Shown here: positions 29,001 through 44,000 of the stretch, piece by piece
How the letters are laid out: each line of letters starts with the position of its first letter
How positions within the stretch are numbered: the stretch's first letter is position 1
Notes under the pieces: generated by a model
Database searches by the model: none
What the model saw: only the letters and a program-made list of their open reading frames with translations
Told to the model about the DNA's origin: nothing
Assembly (NCBI GenBank): GCA_000934455.1
Contig: KN882568.1
Location: 40,876 to 104,875, forward strand
Source: Apostichopus parvimensis
Taxonomy: Eukaryota > Echinodermata > Holothuroidea > Aspidochirotida > Stichopodidae
Direction: 5' to 3'
DNA: 64,000 bases
Made by a program: the position numbers and the translations under genes

Positions 29001-32000
29001 GTCATCACTTTTTAGAGAGAATTATATTAAACGCATCCAGTAACAAGTCCATCTAAAGGTTTCAGGTTTGACGTAAACATTTGCATACAGTGCAAGAATG
29101 GAAGGGAGACCTTGAACAGAAATATAACAGAAGTTACGACACAGATAGCACTTTAACTTCAGGGATCATCCTGGGGTAAAAAAAAACACGGAATTTTGCA
29201 AAAATTGCGGTATAGGCTCGAGTTTGCGTATGCTACAGTGTGTTAGGATAATAGTTTTTGTCCACGATGTAGAAAAGAAATCACAGATATTCCGCGAAAG
29301 GAAAAAGCTCATGCCTGTAACTTACACCTTGTGAGTTGATGAACGGATTGATTTCCCTGACGGTGATGATTTGTGCCATGATCTTACATAACCACTCCGG
29401 CTGAACGAAATACAAATGCTCCAGATGGAGGGATGGGTCGTCGTAGTGTAGGATCACTCCAGTCTCGTGAAGAAACCTTGCAGCCTGTGAAGATGGAAAA
29501 CAAAATCCACTTCCTTGGTCAGAACTACCATGTAAAAAACTTGCAGGCATGATCAATTCTTTCTCAGATATTGGCAACGATAAAGACTTTTATTCGAGGA
29601 CACAAATCAACAATGACAAGACGAAATTCGCTTGTCAATTAAAAACAGAAAACTGGAAAGTTATTGTACACATAACACACTTGACAGCACAGACGTTAAT
29701 GTCATCTGGGGGGGGGGGGGCAGTTAAACAGATTTAATAAGTAAAAAATAACTGGAAAATTAACCTGCTTGTTTGGATTCTATAACACTCAAACACAACT
29801 TTCTTTAATTTTTCACCTATTTTTGCACAAATTCTGCCATTAGATGGCACAGAGCATCCCCTGTTGATAGTGTTCATATTGCTGCATATATACATCAGAC
29901 TGATACCCAAAGCTATCTCACATCATCAATATTGCTTAAAATGTTAAGAATACCTATTAACAAGTTTTGATAAGGGATAGTAGCCTAGTAAAAGCACCTT
30001 CAAGCTCATTTAAAAAGTTTAACAAATTTTACTTGACAAAGACTTATATGGCAAACTTAGTTAAATCAAGAACGACTCAAATTATTTCTGTTCCTTGCAA
30101 GGACAATAATAATAAAGTACAGTTTGCTCACTAGAGGTCATTTTGAACTCTTACAATGCAGAGGATACTACAACTAGAAATAACTGGACTGTTCTCTATT
30201 GATCTGGTCAATACAAGATTGTTAGCCTTTACAAGCACAGCTTGGGTAGTATAATAGTGGTCTGAAGATGCTTTATAAAAAATTGGGGAAGGGGGGAGAA
30301 AGTGGGAGGTAAAAATGTGTTTGTCGGTGTCTAACAGGCATTTTAACGTTTTCAGTAAAACTATTTCATGTGTGTGATCCAATGGTTTCTCAGGAGTTTT
30401 CCCAAGCTATTTCAAGGAAAATGAAAATCGATCATCTGACAGCCTGCCACCATTTTACTTATTCAAAGAACCCTGCTGAATGATCCAGGACAATTATCAA
30501 ATGCATTCCCTGGTTAGATAAGAAGCGGGCACAGTAATATACTCCTGCCCCCCACGTTGACTTTTCAACGGTGGCGATGGGCAGTGTCCCCAGACACAGT
30601 TTTCTACAAGAATTTTGAGAATGCCGCTGTCAAAAAGGTTAAATGCTAAAAAGGGATCAATGTTCTCACTTGTACTAGCTCTTCTTCGCTCAGCGGGATC
30701 TCTTTTTCACGAACTTTCTTCAAGACTTCACTCTGAACCATGATTGGATTGCGACCCAGAGTCTTCAAACGAATGGCCTCTTCTTGAAAGAATTCCTCCA
30801 GGAGCTAGCAAAGAGCAAACAGATGCAAACATCTCCTGTCCAGGGATTTGTATTTTTCCTGCATAGCTTAACCACATTGACTCTTATCTTTATAACAATG
30901 AGGTATCTTTTAACTAACCATTGGTTGACCTAAACCACATTAACTTTTACCTTTATAGCAATGAGGTATCATTTTTCTAACCATTGGTTGACTTCACCCA
31001 CATTAACTTTTACCTTTATCGCAATGAGGTATCTTTTAACTAACCATTGGGTGACCTTACCTTGTAACTATGAGGAATCTTCTGTCCAACAATTGGTTGG
31101 CCTTTAATTCTCGCTCTGTTTCAGGGGAAGAGAAATCACAATATTGTGGCATGAACAGACTATTAAAGAATATTGTTGTGTCTACAACTTCCTTAGTGTA
31201 AAGACAATAGGACAATAGAAAAAGAGTAATGGGGAGAGTAGAGGGGACGTGGAGGATAAAGAAGTAAGTGAGAAAGGCAGCATATCCACTACAAAATTAA
31301 AACTTGCAAACAGCGAGTGTTCTTCCAACCCTCTAAAACCACCACAACCCTGTATCCCTCGCCACAACACATCCACTTCCCTTTTGAACATATTACCACA
31401 TCACTGATATAAGACAGCAGATTTCATGAATCGTACGATGGCAAACATTAAATGTTAGGGATGGACCTTTCGATGGCATCCTGGATCATTCTCCGCAGTT
31501 TTTCCATGTCGGCATCGTCATGGAGACAAGACACCTCTGCAAACATCTCCACGGTGGGAAAGCCACGAGCCTGGCACAGCTCCTTGATCTTATAATGGAT
31601 GGTGCGGATTCGTTCCGATAAATGTTCTGAGATCAATAAAACAATTGAGATATTTAAAAGATGCAACAATACTTGCCAAAATTTGTCGAACTACTTGTTT
31701 TTAATTATCTATACAAAACGAAATTGCTCCCAGTGTGAAGTTAACATTTCTAGTTTTTGTTTGTTTTTGTGGTGGCACAAACAGCGAAGAGTCTAGTCTG
31801 CTAACTGCTATATCTGAAAGATTGATATCATTCTCTTCTCACAAGGAATCATCAAAACAATGCCTTTGATTCTTTCATTTATTTTCTTTTTCCCTTGGGG
31901 GGGGGGGGGGTGCTGTACAAAGGATGCTAACAGGTGCATGAAAAGTTTTGACAAATGTTAAGCAGAAACTTTAACAACCATACGCTTTTAATGATTTCAA

Positions 32001-35000
32001 AGATTGAATAAACTTACTTAATCCAAAGTTAAAATCAACTAAAACAATTGATGAATGAATTGAAAGACAAACGACAAGAGGTGATCAGAAAGAGGGAGAG
32101 AAGGGAGGGGGGGGGGGTGCCACAGCCCTATGGCTAGGGTCAATCTCAGAGTCCAGGAAAATATGATGGGGGGCCAAGCAAATATGAAGGGGGCCTGGGA
32201 AAATAAACGATAGTGCCTTCTTAATGTTTATAATATACTAGGCAAACATGAAAAGATGATACTGAGGCCAGTGACATAACTTTCCCTGCAGCATTACTTG
32301 GCTATCATGGCCTCCTTTCACAGAAGTATATATATCACCTTTGGGTATTTTATCTTTGTGAGTTCCAACGACGATGAGAGGGCTGAATGGTGCTAACGCC
32401 TGGATTGTCAACAGCCAGTTTCTAATTGTTCTCACTTCCTCCAATCCTTTGTTTAAATCATATACCACCTGTTTAAGAACAATGGTATTGCAAATAAAGA
32501 TAGGAATAAACGAGAGCGTAACTTGAACTAGGGAGATTGAAACAAGCAACTGTTTGACATGATCTGAGCATCTTTTGGGAAACAAGAGTCAGAGTTTGAT
32601 GCCCCCAGAGCTTAGCATTACTTATTTAATCAGAACTTAATGCATAGCAACAAGAGCAGAATAGTGTTGAGAAAGTTAATGAAACTTTAAACCTGAAATT
32701 AATGCGATAAACTATTTCATTTTTATAGTATTTAGAATTTTTCAAACTTTCCCGAAAACCCATTAAATTTCCTTAACATACTTTGAAATAACACTCTACT
32801 CTTGAAGAATAACTGAACTGAGAGAAATTTGCGGCTTGTCATAGATATTTTACACCCAGCCAAAAGCAAAATATGACACCTTAATATAGTAACTGGAACC
32901 AGTTCTTACCAGGAATAAGGCTCTTCCAGATAGGAAGCACGGATGTGTACTGTAAAAGTCCTCCTGGCCAGCAATATCCCAGGTCGTGAGGTGAAATGCC
33001 TCCGATCTCTTGTTATGCATTACCGGAACCCTACAAAATAAATGTTGAATCAACTCAACCCCATGAAACAGAATTCCTTGATGGCAATGGGTAGAGGAAG
33101 GGGAAGTGGAGAAAAGATGGGGACATGATGGGGGGTAGAGGAAGTGGGGAGAAGTGGACATGAGGAACAAAGGTGAAGGGGATAGACAAGGTTGTTTGTA
33201 CATACTGCTAACTAAAAAGTGAGCCTTATTATTTTTTTTTTGTTAATGCATTCATTGTTATAATATGAACAGTAGTAAACCTATTCAATAGATATATCCA
33301 TTCCCAATCTCCAAATGCACAATAATCAACCTAATCAATAAACATATCCATTCCCAATCTCCAAATGCACAATAGTCAACCTAATCAATAAACATATCCA
33401 TCCCCAATCTCAAAATGCACAATAGTCAACCTAATCAATAAACATATCCATTCCAAATCTCAATATGCACAATAGTCAACCTGATCAATAAACATATCTA
33501 TTATCCAATCTCCAAATGTGCAATAGTCAACCTAATCAATTGACAATATCATTCCCAATCTCCAAATGTACAATTGTTAACCTAATCAATAGACATATCT
33601 ATTGCCAATCTCCAAACCCCCCCCCCCATCCCCTAATAGAAAATTAAACCAAATTCTCCCTTGAGGAGCAGCAGAGTCCATATGTGTTTTTTAATCAGAT
33701 AATTTTATTCAACTCAGCTCTGAATGTTTGTGTATTCTTGCAGCATTTTCCATATCTTTGGAGCATAAACAGACAAGAGCATTGTCACAGAAGAAACACA
33801 GTGAGTTCTCTGGGCTCCACAAGGAAAGCTGTGGAAATGTTTAAGGTTCTCTCTAGCTCATAATTATAGCTGAAGCAGCCTGTAGCCTGGTTTAGACTTA
33901 CTTAAGTTCATCAACATCAATGCCGACTGTCGCGGTACTGACTCGTCTCTTGCCCGGCTTATCCTTCCTCAGCCTGGCCAGAAGAGAGGACTTACCACGA
34001 CCACCATACCCAACTACCATCAGCTTCATCCGAAAGTAAGGCACGGCCTGAGAAATAAAGACAGAAATCGGTAGCATATCAACTCAGAACTTGTATTTGA
34101 AGGCAAAGGAGGGGCATCTCTAACCTGCACTACTACATAGCATTATTACTGAAAAAAATTGCAAGACGGACTTTTCACTAAACTTGATCTGTTTAGTATC
34201 CATTTGCTTGCAAACTTAGTTTCAATACACTTCTGTGACTTGTTAGCAAATCAACCTAAAATCTACAAATGAAACTATCAGAGGAAAGAAGAAAGCTGAC
34301 TATCATGGGATTTTAGAATCTTACGAGGATCATTAAAAATGTGAAAACGGGCAAAGAAATGTTCAATCGTTCATATCCCGTTCTAGCCCAAAATCTTTTC
34401 TTTCATGTCGGTTTTCCGTTCTGGATAAATCAGCTTCATACCTTCTTCAACTTTTGATTCAGGAATCCAATGATGTCCTTGGTCCGGCTTTTTCGGATAA
34501 CGGGATCCAAGTCCAGTTTCAGGCCATCTAAAATAAACTGTGATGAGATTTGAAATATAGTGACTCATAGCAAGAAGAATCAAAGAGAGCGAAAGCTCAT
34601 TTGTAACAGCAGTTTACTTACAAGCACATCCATAGCTAAACATTATTTTCATATTAACAGCAGTATATTAACAGCAGTTACTTTCAATCACATCATTTTC
34701 GTAAGATTAAATGCAATTTTAATATCATTCTTACATTATCAATTTTCAATTTTAATCCTTCTGGGGTTTTTGTTAAAATAAATTCCATAACCATGTATTT
34801 TTACTAAAATGCATTTGCTATTTGAAGCTTAAGAAATGGTACTAAACATTGGTACTAAACATGCAGTATGGAGGCTGACCAAAGAACAGAATAAATAACA
34901 CAATTTAACCATTGTACAACCATTTTTTTCACTTATTACTGAAATAAGAAAGAACAAGATTATATACAGGAGGACGTCAAGGTAGATGAAGGTCAATGAA

Positions 35001-38000
35001 TGAGGATGAGGGGCGACGGAAGGGTGTGAGGGAGAAGTAATCTCTTTGGACCTAATTGGCATATTTCATCTTACCTCCCACAGCTTTGAGAGTGTTCCCA
35101 GTTGGTCCGGTATGGTGGTTATTTCTTTGTTGTAACTAATGTCCAACGTACACAAAGCAGTCAGCTGACCAAGTTCTTTTGGTATCTGGATAAAAAAAAA
35201 ATGGATTATGAAAAAGTGCATTAAAACAGGAAAGAATGGATTATAAAGACAGTTTGTATATTGACTATCTTGATATTTGCATGTTATTATTTGATATCTG
35301 GAATATCATAAATAATTCATGTATGGTAAAACACACTGAGAGTATATGAAAATGTAGATCTAACTACAATATGCATTTACCAAAAGTAACCCAGTTTAAT
35401 TCAAGTAAAAGAAAAGAAACGAGCAACAGGGTGGACAAACCAAACCAAAACATCGACACACTCTGCATGACCATATAAACTGATTCAATATCACCAAATG
35501 TCAATAAAAAGAGTCAATGCATTCAAACTCTACTATGCTCATAGAGGTTAACACATTTGTATGTAAATAAACTAAAGTCTATAAAGCATAACAAATCAAT
35601 TCTGGACTGTCTGTGATGATTGTCGTAGAAGGCTTGTTTGCATCCGGGTTTCTGTGCTCAAAAAGCTTTAAGAAATTACAAGGCAGACAGACAAATTGTT
35701 TGCTCCGGTTTGGTTCCACAGGAATGCTACATATTTAATAACATCATATTTACTTCAACAGAAATATCTTCAAAGAAAGAAAGCAGGTTTTATTCCATGG
35801 TAACCAGACTGCATTAGCAGTTCTTTCTGAGTTGATATTGACTAAACAAATGTTATGCTTATGAAATCCTGGTAGGATGTACATCACTTGCTTGACAAGT
35901 CAATTTCCACTTTAAATTATACTGCAAATGTTTACAAATTATGAAAATTTTCTAGTTGGCTTGACATTTGATTAATATACCTTCATGAAAAAGCTTTGGG
36001 TGATGAAATATTGAAGATCAAATCAATTTCAACTATTACTCGCTGCTTCAGCTTCAGTTGAATCAAATAATGTAGGAGAGTACTTGTGATTGATCAACAT
36101 CCTATCTCATTTTGAAGAATACTCGCAGATATGCTAGTAGATTTGGCAAAACTGTCAAACACACTCATGAAGATAATTTACAGGGACTTTTATAGGCCCT
36201 AATAGTTGGGACAAACCTTGCTGATCTTATTGTGAGACAAAAGCAACTTCTCCAACTTGAGCCAGTTCCGCAAGTCAAACTTCTTATCGAGACTCAACTG
36301 CAATAAATCAAAGTAGGGAAAAGTGGCCATCAAACTACCAGTTGGGTTCCACTTTGCCACAGGTTTTTTAAAAAAAGGAGAAAACACGGCAACAAACTGG
36401 AAGGCATTTTACCGATGAGGATTTATCCGATGTCAACAGATAACAAAGTGAAGCCCAAAAAAGAAGAAATTCATGACGGTATTGAAATTCAGTGACACAC
36501 TGTCTTGTTTGTGTATAACTTCGTTCATAGTGAACAACATAAATTCTACATAGAAATACATTATGAAAATATAATAGTATACTGTGCAGGATATTGATAC
36601 AACGTTTTCTGCAAACACTTACGGTCACAGCTGGTAACATTTCTAGCACATAAGTGGTCAGAATGTGTTTTTTTTTAAGTGGAAATTGTGACTACTACAT
36701 ACATGTTTAGCTTTCATCATGCAGAAACTTTTTTTTTTTTTTAAATAACGCTTTTATAGGAAACAGCATGCCTTGACGTAATCACTTTTTAACGACTCTA
36801 TTTACTTTAACTGAAAATATATATTAATAATGACAACAGGAGGATTTCATGGAATTGGTGTCTCATTGCATCAAAACTATGGGCTGATCTCTCTAAAAAG
36901 CAATAGACTTTGTAAGATGTCCATTTTGCCACCTACTTTATCACCTCACTCTCTCCACCTTCCCCTGTCTTTACTTCTTCCCATCTTCCCCTCACATCAC
37001 TCCCTCCCACCTTAGCCTCTTCTCACTCCCTCCCTCCCACCTTCCCCTCTCTTCACTCCCTCCCACCTTCCCCTCTCTTCACTCCCACCCACCTTCCCCT
37101 CTCCACACTCCATTCCTCCTTGATCATGGTAGCTTACTTCTTTAATCTTGTTGTGCGAGAGATTGACTTCTCTTAGAGATGAACTCTTCCACTGGTAAGG
37201 AGCAGCAAAGGTGCTGATGACATTGTTACTCAGGTCAATACTCTTCAGACTGGAATGAAAATAAAAACATCAAAATATATCAAGAAGAACAAAATAAAAG
37301 AAAAGAAGAAGAAAGGAAGAAAGGTAGGATAACCTTAGTTAATTTCCTTTAAGATAGATCTGAGGTAGACTTGATTCCATAGAGATAAAAAAACAAACTG
37401 TTAACAAACTATTCATCTAATGCAAACTGCCTGGGTAGGTAAATATATTCAAATTAGAGTTCCTGATGTTTCTGTCCAAACAGGTTCTATTTCAAAGGCA
37501 GTTCCTCAGTCCTTCTAACTCTTATGCAAAAATTCACAGTGGTTTGTAATTGAAGAGTGTCTTTTGAATGTAGCTGTCAAGCAAGTTTCTTTTTTGATTT
37601 GGATGAGTCACCAACTTTCTCAACATTTGCAACATTTCCTTAAGGAAATTAACGCAACTAACAACCAGAGGCTGCAAACAAGACCTGATCTTTAAAACTT
37701 TGAAAAGAGAAAGTATACATACCTAGGCAGACTGAGTACAAACCCAGGGACATCACTTCCAAGTTTGTTGTTTCCTAGTTTCAAAACATTCAACTTTGAT
37801 AGATTCTCTGGAGGGTGCATTGGAAGACTTTCTACAAAATAATTTAAAAAATAATGACAAAAACATGACTAAAACAAATGAGAAAATGTTAGATGAAATT
37901 ACTTTAACAATTATTAATGAATTAAAAAACAATTATAGCAGTGCGAATATTAAAACAATATAATATTCCCAATATTATCCGAAATCCATACAATGAAAAA

Positions 38001-41000
38001 CACTGATAAAACTTTGGCTTCACCTAACAAGAAATTTAAATGGATTGAAAAATTTAGTATCATTAAAGATTATGAAATATTCAGTATCATTAAAGATACT
38101 GCTATATGCAGTATCATTAAAGATATTGAAATATTCAGTATCATTAAACAACTGAAATATTCAGTATCATTGCATATATTGAAATATTCAGTATCATTAT
38201 AAAACATACTGAAAATTCAGTACCAAATACTTTGATATATTTTTCAGAATCACTAAACATATTGAAAAACTCGATACCATTAAAAACAATTGATGAGAGG
38301 TTAACATTTATATGTAAGACAATTTTTCAGTGAGAAAAGAAAATTCTTGTAGTATGTCTTAGTCCAACATCAAATACATTCAACTTTTGAAGATAACTTG
38401 ATAGGAGCCTTCACCTTTTTGAAACACACAAACTAATTTCAATTATCTACTTTAAATACACTTATAAACTTGACATCCATCACGCAACATAGTTACTTTT
38501 TAACTTTGTAAAGTGTTCTGTATTATTTCAAGTCTGTAGAATTGCCCATAAATTCACTTGTAATATGATATCATGATATATTTCTGACGACCACATCCCT
38601 CTCCTTTCCCAACCCCAATGAAAATGGCAATGCGTGAGGCTCTGTTGCTTGACTACATAGATACTACTTCATAATCTCCTAAAAAATATATATTAAGTTA
38701 TAGCACGATCTACTCCAGCCTTTTCATTAGAATTATTTTGCTTTGATGGTGTGGGGAAGTAGCTGAAAATAGATGACCTTTAATAAATGTAACAAGAACT
38801 AAAGGTGAAACTTAATAAGGATCTTACTAAATTGCCTGTCTAAGACAAAACTAAATAATTTATATCATAAAAAATACACACATTGCTTTCAGTTCACTAA
38901 CAACGAATACAATAATCATACACCATTGTGACTGGGGGGGGGGGGGGACAATGTAATCTAGTAGCTAGGTTTAACATATCAAATGATGAATGACAAACAG
39001 AAAAGAAAAGACGTTCTTTATTGCCAAAACTAGCAGTAGAGGGAGACAAGATAGGAGGAATGGACAAACCAAGTTTATTGTGCGAGAGATTCAACGTTTC
39101 CAGGCAGGGACAGCCTTCCAGAAACACACCGGGTACATCGGACATTAGATTGTGCGAGAGATTTAGTGTTGTGAGACAGGGAAGGGCCAGGGACTGCTCT
39201 GACAACGATGAAATGTTTGTCCTAGAAATAAAGAGAAGAAAATCTATTTTGAATATGGATAAATATCAATGCAGCAAAGTGACTTAATAAAAAACAGTTG
39301 AATGTGCAATTTGATTCAGTCCATAACTATTATTTTTCTTATGAGCCAGATAGCAAGAACTGAAGTGGTTGTCATAACGATTGTGGTTACTTCACAGAAT
39401 GGAGATGATAAGTCAAGATTGTACCCTTTGATGTGCAACAATGTGCAACCATGTGCAACCACGAGGGGAGTAGTGCAAATGGGAGGTAAAGCAGTGGTTT
39501 GGAAACATTTGGATGGTATCACTTGATCGGTTGTGAAGCTGTAACAAAACTTGGAAGATGCTAAACCTTTGGGTTGATAGACAACCTTCTGCAGTAAAAA
39601 TGAAAGAAAACTTAAATATATTAAAAAATCCATTTACCTTTGAAGCACAAGCACCTTCAGGTTGGGGGTGTACTCTGATAGCCACATAGGACACTTCCCA
39701 ATTGGATTATGGGATATGTCCAGCTCATGGAGAGCTTTACACGAATCTTCCGGAACATCTGGCAGGCTGTAAATCTTGGGAAAGAAAAATGAAGTCATCT
39801 GTTGATTTCAAGGCAGTTTTTTCTTCTTTTTTAAAAAAACCATATCCAACTTATTTTAACAACACTAAAGGGAGGTCATGATGACCTTTAATTGAAAATA
39901 AATAAATAATCATGATCTGTCATATCCAATAATTGAGCATATTACAGAAGATATTTGGTAACTTAAATTTTAACCAAAACTGCAGTTTGATATGAGAGTA
40001 AATAAACTACAGAATTACTTATGCAAATATACAAACATAACACTAAGACTCTAAACTGACTTTGCTGTTTCTCTCTTACATCAACAAATAAGTTAACAAC
40101 GTTATGGATTTATAATCCCTTCCCTGCCACTTTCTGCGTTGTATTGAATGATACTAAGGCGTGATCCCTGGTTACATGGTATGCAAGGTACTGTGGATTC
40201 TGACTGGCGCCCCCACCCAAGAATATAAAGGGATCGCCACCAACTAAGGGCTTGATAGCTGTCAGTTGGTACATCACAGGATTTGTAACCTTGATGTTAG
40301 GGATTCAAATCCCATTCTGACCTTAAAGTTCTTTGCTTTAGTTCCAACTTTAAATGAAAGATAAAAGTTTTGTAAGTAGCAGCTTTTTATATAAACAACT
40401 TTGCCACTGTGACACAACGATATCAAAACCTTTTCCAAAATTTCTGAAAACGAAATATTAATGCTAGACTGTCTATCAGACGCATCTTGAATCAATAAGA
40501 AAAGTTAAATAAGGATATAGCCTTCCCCTTCCATCTCAACTCTGAAAAAATGCAAGACCCCTCCTGTCACATAAACTGATATATATGTATGTATTCATAT
40601 ACTACAAGTACTCATTTATATTACACACATACCACCATCTCATAGATATGCAGAAGCAAACTTTTATACACCCACTCCTTGCCCCATCTGGACTTGAAAC
40701 GGTACCTCAATATGACACTCGAAAGTTATTGGAACTGTTTGTCTCATAATTATACTTTCATAAAATGGACTCGGAGATATTACACCTCCTAAAGAACCGA
40801 TGCAGAAAAAAATTAGAAAATGAGCAAACTAAAGCCAAAGTCTGAATCATTTATGATAATATTCTGTGTTGCAATATTGTAAGAAGCCAGCATAACAAGT
40901 CTTGATTATTAGACCACGATGAAAACTGTACTTAATAAATTTTTAAGTATCCCATTTTCCCCAAAACTGCAGACGTAACAAACAACGTGTGTCACTAAGG

Positions 41001-44000
41001 TTTCTTTTCCTTGTTTCTCTAACAGTGATTATAGGCCGATGTCCAAAGCTTGATTCTTCCTTTTCCAAAGTGAGATTGAAAAGGCTAGAATGTCCTACCT
41101 CATTGCTTGAAACATTCAGTACTTGAAGTTTACTGCAGTAACTGAAGGTTTCTGCAGGAAAGCTAATCAGCTGGTTACCGCTCACATCAAAATTATCCAA
41201 CTCTTGTAATGCCTGAAGAAGAGGAAAACAAAAAAAATTAAATTCATCAAACATAAAAGTAGAATACCTATCCAGTTATGCATTTTCAAAGAAATTTATT
41301 CAAGGATATATAATAAAAACAGTTTCTGACACCTTTTAAACCCTGCAGTTTCACCGCAGTACAATCTTTGATGAATAATTTTTTCTTTCTTATTGTTTGA
41401 CCGTCATTTGTTTCAAATTTGCAGATATTTGACAGAAATATAAGGAAGAATCTTTAAAAGTAAATTAACTGGTTTTAAGAGAAACTTTAGAAATGCACAA
41501 AATAAAATAATGTTACCTGGAGAATATCCTTTGTCACTTCAGTCAGCTTATTTTTGGAGAGATCCAATTTTGTGAGATACTGAAATTGCGAGAGCAGATA
41601 TCTCTCTGAGATGATAGCATCTAAGCTGGAGATGCTGTTTGAAGACAGATTCAGGTATGTGATATTGGGGCACCAGTCAATGCTACCAGTGGTGGAGGAT
41701 GAAGATAGTCTATGCTTCTTCCGTTTTGGCATGGACAGTTCTAGAAATATAAAGAATTTATAATATTTAAGATATTTTTAGGTAATAGTATCTGGGTTTT
41801 TCTTAACCAAATGAAGACTGATTGTATGGTGTGGTGTAATGTAATGCAGGATGCTATAATGTAGTGTAAGGCAATGCAGCATCCTACAATGTAGTGTAAT
41901 GCAATGTAGCACCCTAAAATGTAGTGTATGGCAGCATCCTACAATGTAGTGTAATGTAATGCAGCATCATACAGTGTAGTACAATGTAATGCAGCACCCT
42001 ACAATGTAGTGTAATGCAGCATCCTACAATGTAGTGTAATGCAGCATCCTACAATGTAATATCATGAAATGTAGTATCCTACAGTGTAGTATAATGCAGC
42101 ATCCTATAATGTAATGTAATGTAATACAGCATCCTACAGCGTAGTTTAATATAATGTAGTATCCTACAGTGTAATATCATGAAATGCAGCATCCTACAAT
42201 GTAATGTCATGTAATGCAGCATCTTACAATGTAATGTCATGTAATGCAACATCTTACAATGTAATATCATGTAATGCAGCATCCTACAGCATAGTTTAAT
42301 ATAATGTAGTATCCTACAGTGTAATGTCATGTAATGCAGCATCCTACAATGTAATATCATGAAATGCAGCACCCTACAGTGTAGTTTAATATAATGTAGT
42401 ATCCTACAGTTTAATGTAATGCAATGCAGCACCCTACAATGTAGTGCAATGCAGCATCTTACAATGTAATGTCATGTAATGCAGCATCCTAGAGTAGTAT
42501 TATGTAATGCAGCATCCTACAGTGTAATGTAATGCAATGCAGCACCCTACAATGTAGTGCAATGCAATGCAGCATCCTACAGTGTAATGCAATGCAGCAT
42601 CCTACAGCGTAATTACATGTAATGCAGCATCCTACAATGTAATGTAATGCAGCATCATACAGTGTAATGTTATGTTATACAGTGCAGAGTACTACAGCTG
42701 AATGGTATCATATTTGACAACAAAATATGGCTCAATAAAAAGATATATACTGTTATATTTACGCGTAATCCTAATGTTACAAAGCTTTGTAAAGACTGGT
42801 AACAAGTAGTGGAATGTGCAATACCTTCTTATATCTTTTTTGGCAAAACTGAATATCACTTACTACGTCTGTAAGGTGTACTAGCAAACACATCTTTGGG
42901 TAAGTGGTCCGGCATCTGGGCATCAGAGGCATAATCTTCCATGGCACTACTCTCACTTACCTCTGCAGCAGACAAGGCTGTTAAAACAATGAAGACAGAA
43001 ACCATTAATATACAGCAATGATTCCAATAGTTAAGCTGAATATCTTGAAAATCACAATATTTAAGGTACATTACCAGCACTAACAATGTTTAATTATGTA
43101 GTGGGGGGGTGGGAGGGCTATGAGTTATCCAAACTCAATTTCTGCCTAAAGTCGTCCTAGAAAAGTCATTACACTTGTATTGTTTGAATATATTCTGAAT
43201 TTTTAAAACGGAAAACAAAGCTCCTCTGAACACTTACCAAGGCATGGTGACTGAAATATTGGCGAGGTTGATTCATAAAGAGTGTAGTCCGATGTTTGTA
43301 GTCTCTTCTGTGGAGTAAAGTAAAGAGAGAGAAAAGGTGTAAGTAGAGCAACCAAAATACATTGGAATCTAAGTTCGGAGACTGCAATTGGAAAGGAGAT
43401 CGAATAAAGATATCCTATTGATGAGTTGAATTTTTGCTATCCTACACGCCAAGACTGCATCTGGAATGAAACTCAAATTAAGGCGTTGCACGGTTACAAA
43501 GGGAACCAGAAGGGAACTCAAAGCAAATGTCAGTATTTAAAGAGCTAACTGACTTGAAGATAGCTTACCAGTTGACCATCACTGATCGGAGACAGAGAAT
43601 TTGTAGCCGACAGATTATCTGTTTGAGTGAGACTCAGAGATGTAGTATCCGGAATTGAGCCGTGGAAAGATTTCAAACCATCTTCTGATAAAGAATCTAA
43701 AACAGAACAAGAGAACAGTAAATGAAAAAGATTCTTATTTCTTGTCTTTGAATACGCATTGAACCTAAAATTTAATATTCTTTGTCGCAGGTGTGTTTAC
43801 ATATATACCCTAATGGGTTTGCAATTTGCACAATATATAAGAAACTCAATTTTTTTGTCTGCCTTTATCAAACTTCAAATGTTGGGTTTACTTTGACTTT
43901 TGTCTCTATATATACCACCTTTAGTTATTAATTCATTTCTTCTCAGCACTATCAAAGTTCAAATGTTGAGTTTACATTNNNNNNNNNNNNNNNNNNNNNN

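Noticed and set aside
42079-42432. 117-codon minus-strand open frame ([10 protein letters not shown] repeats)
   Set aside because: Pure product of the 25-30-bp minisatellite.
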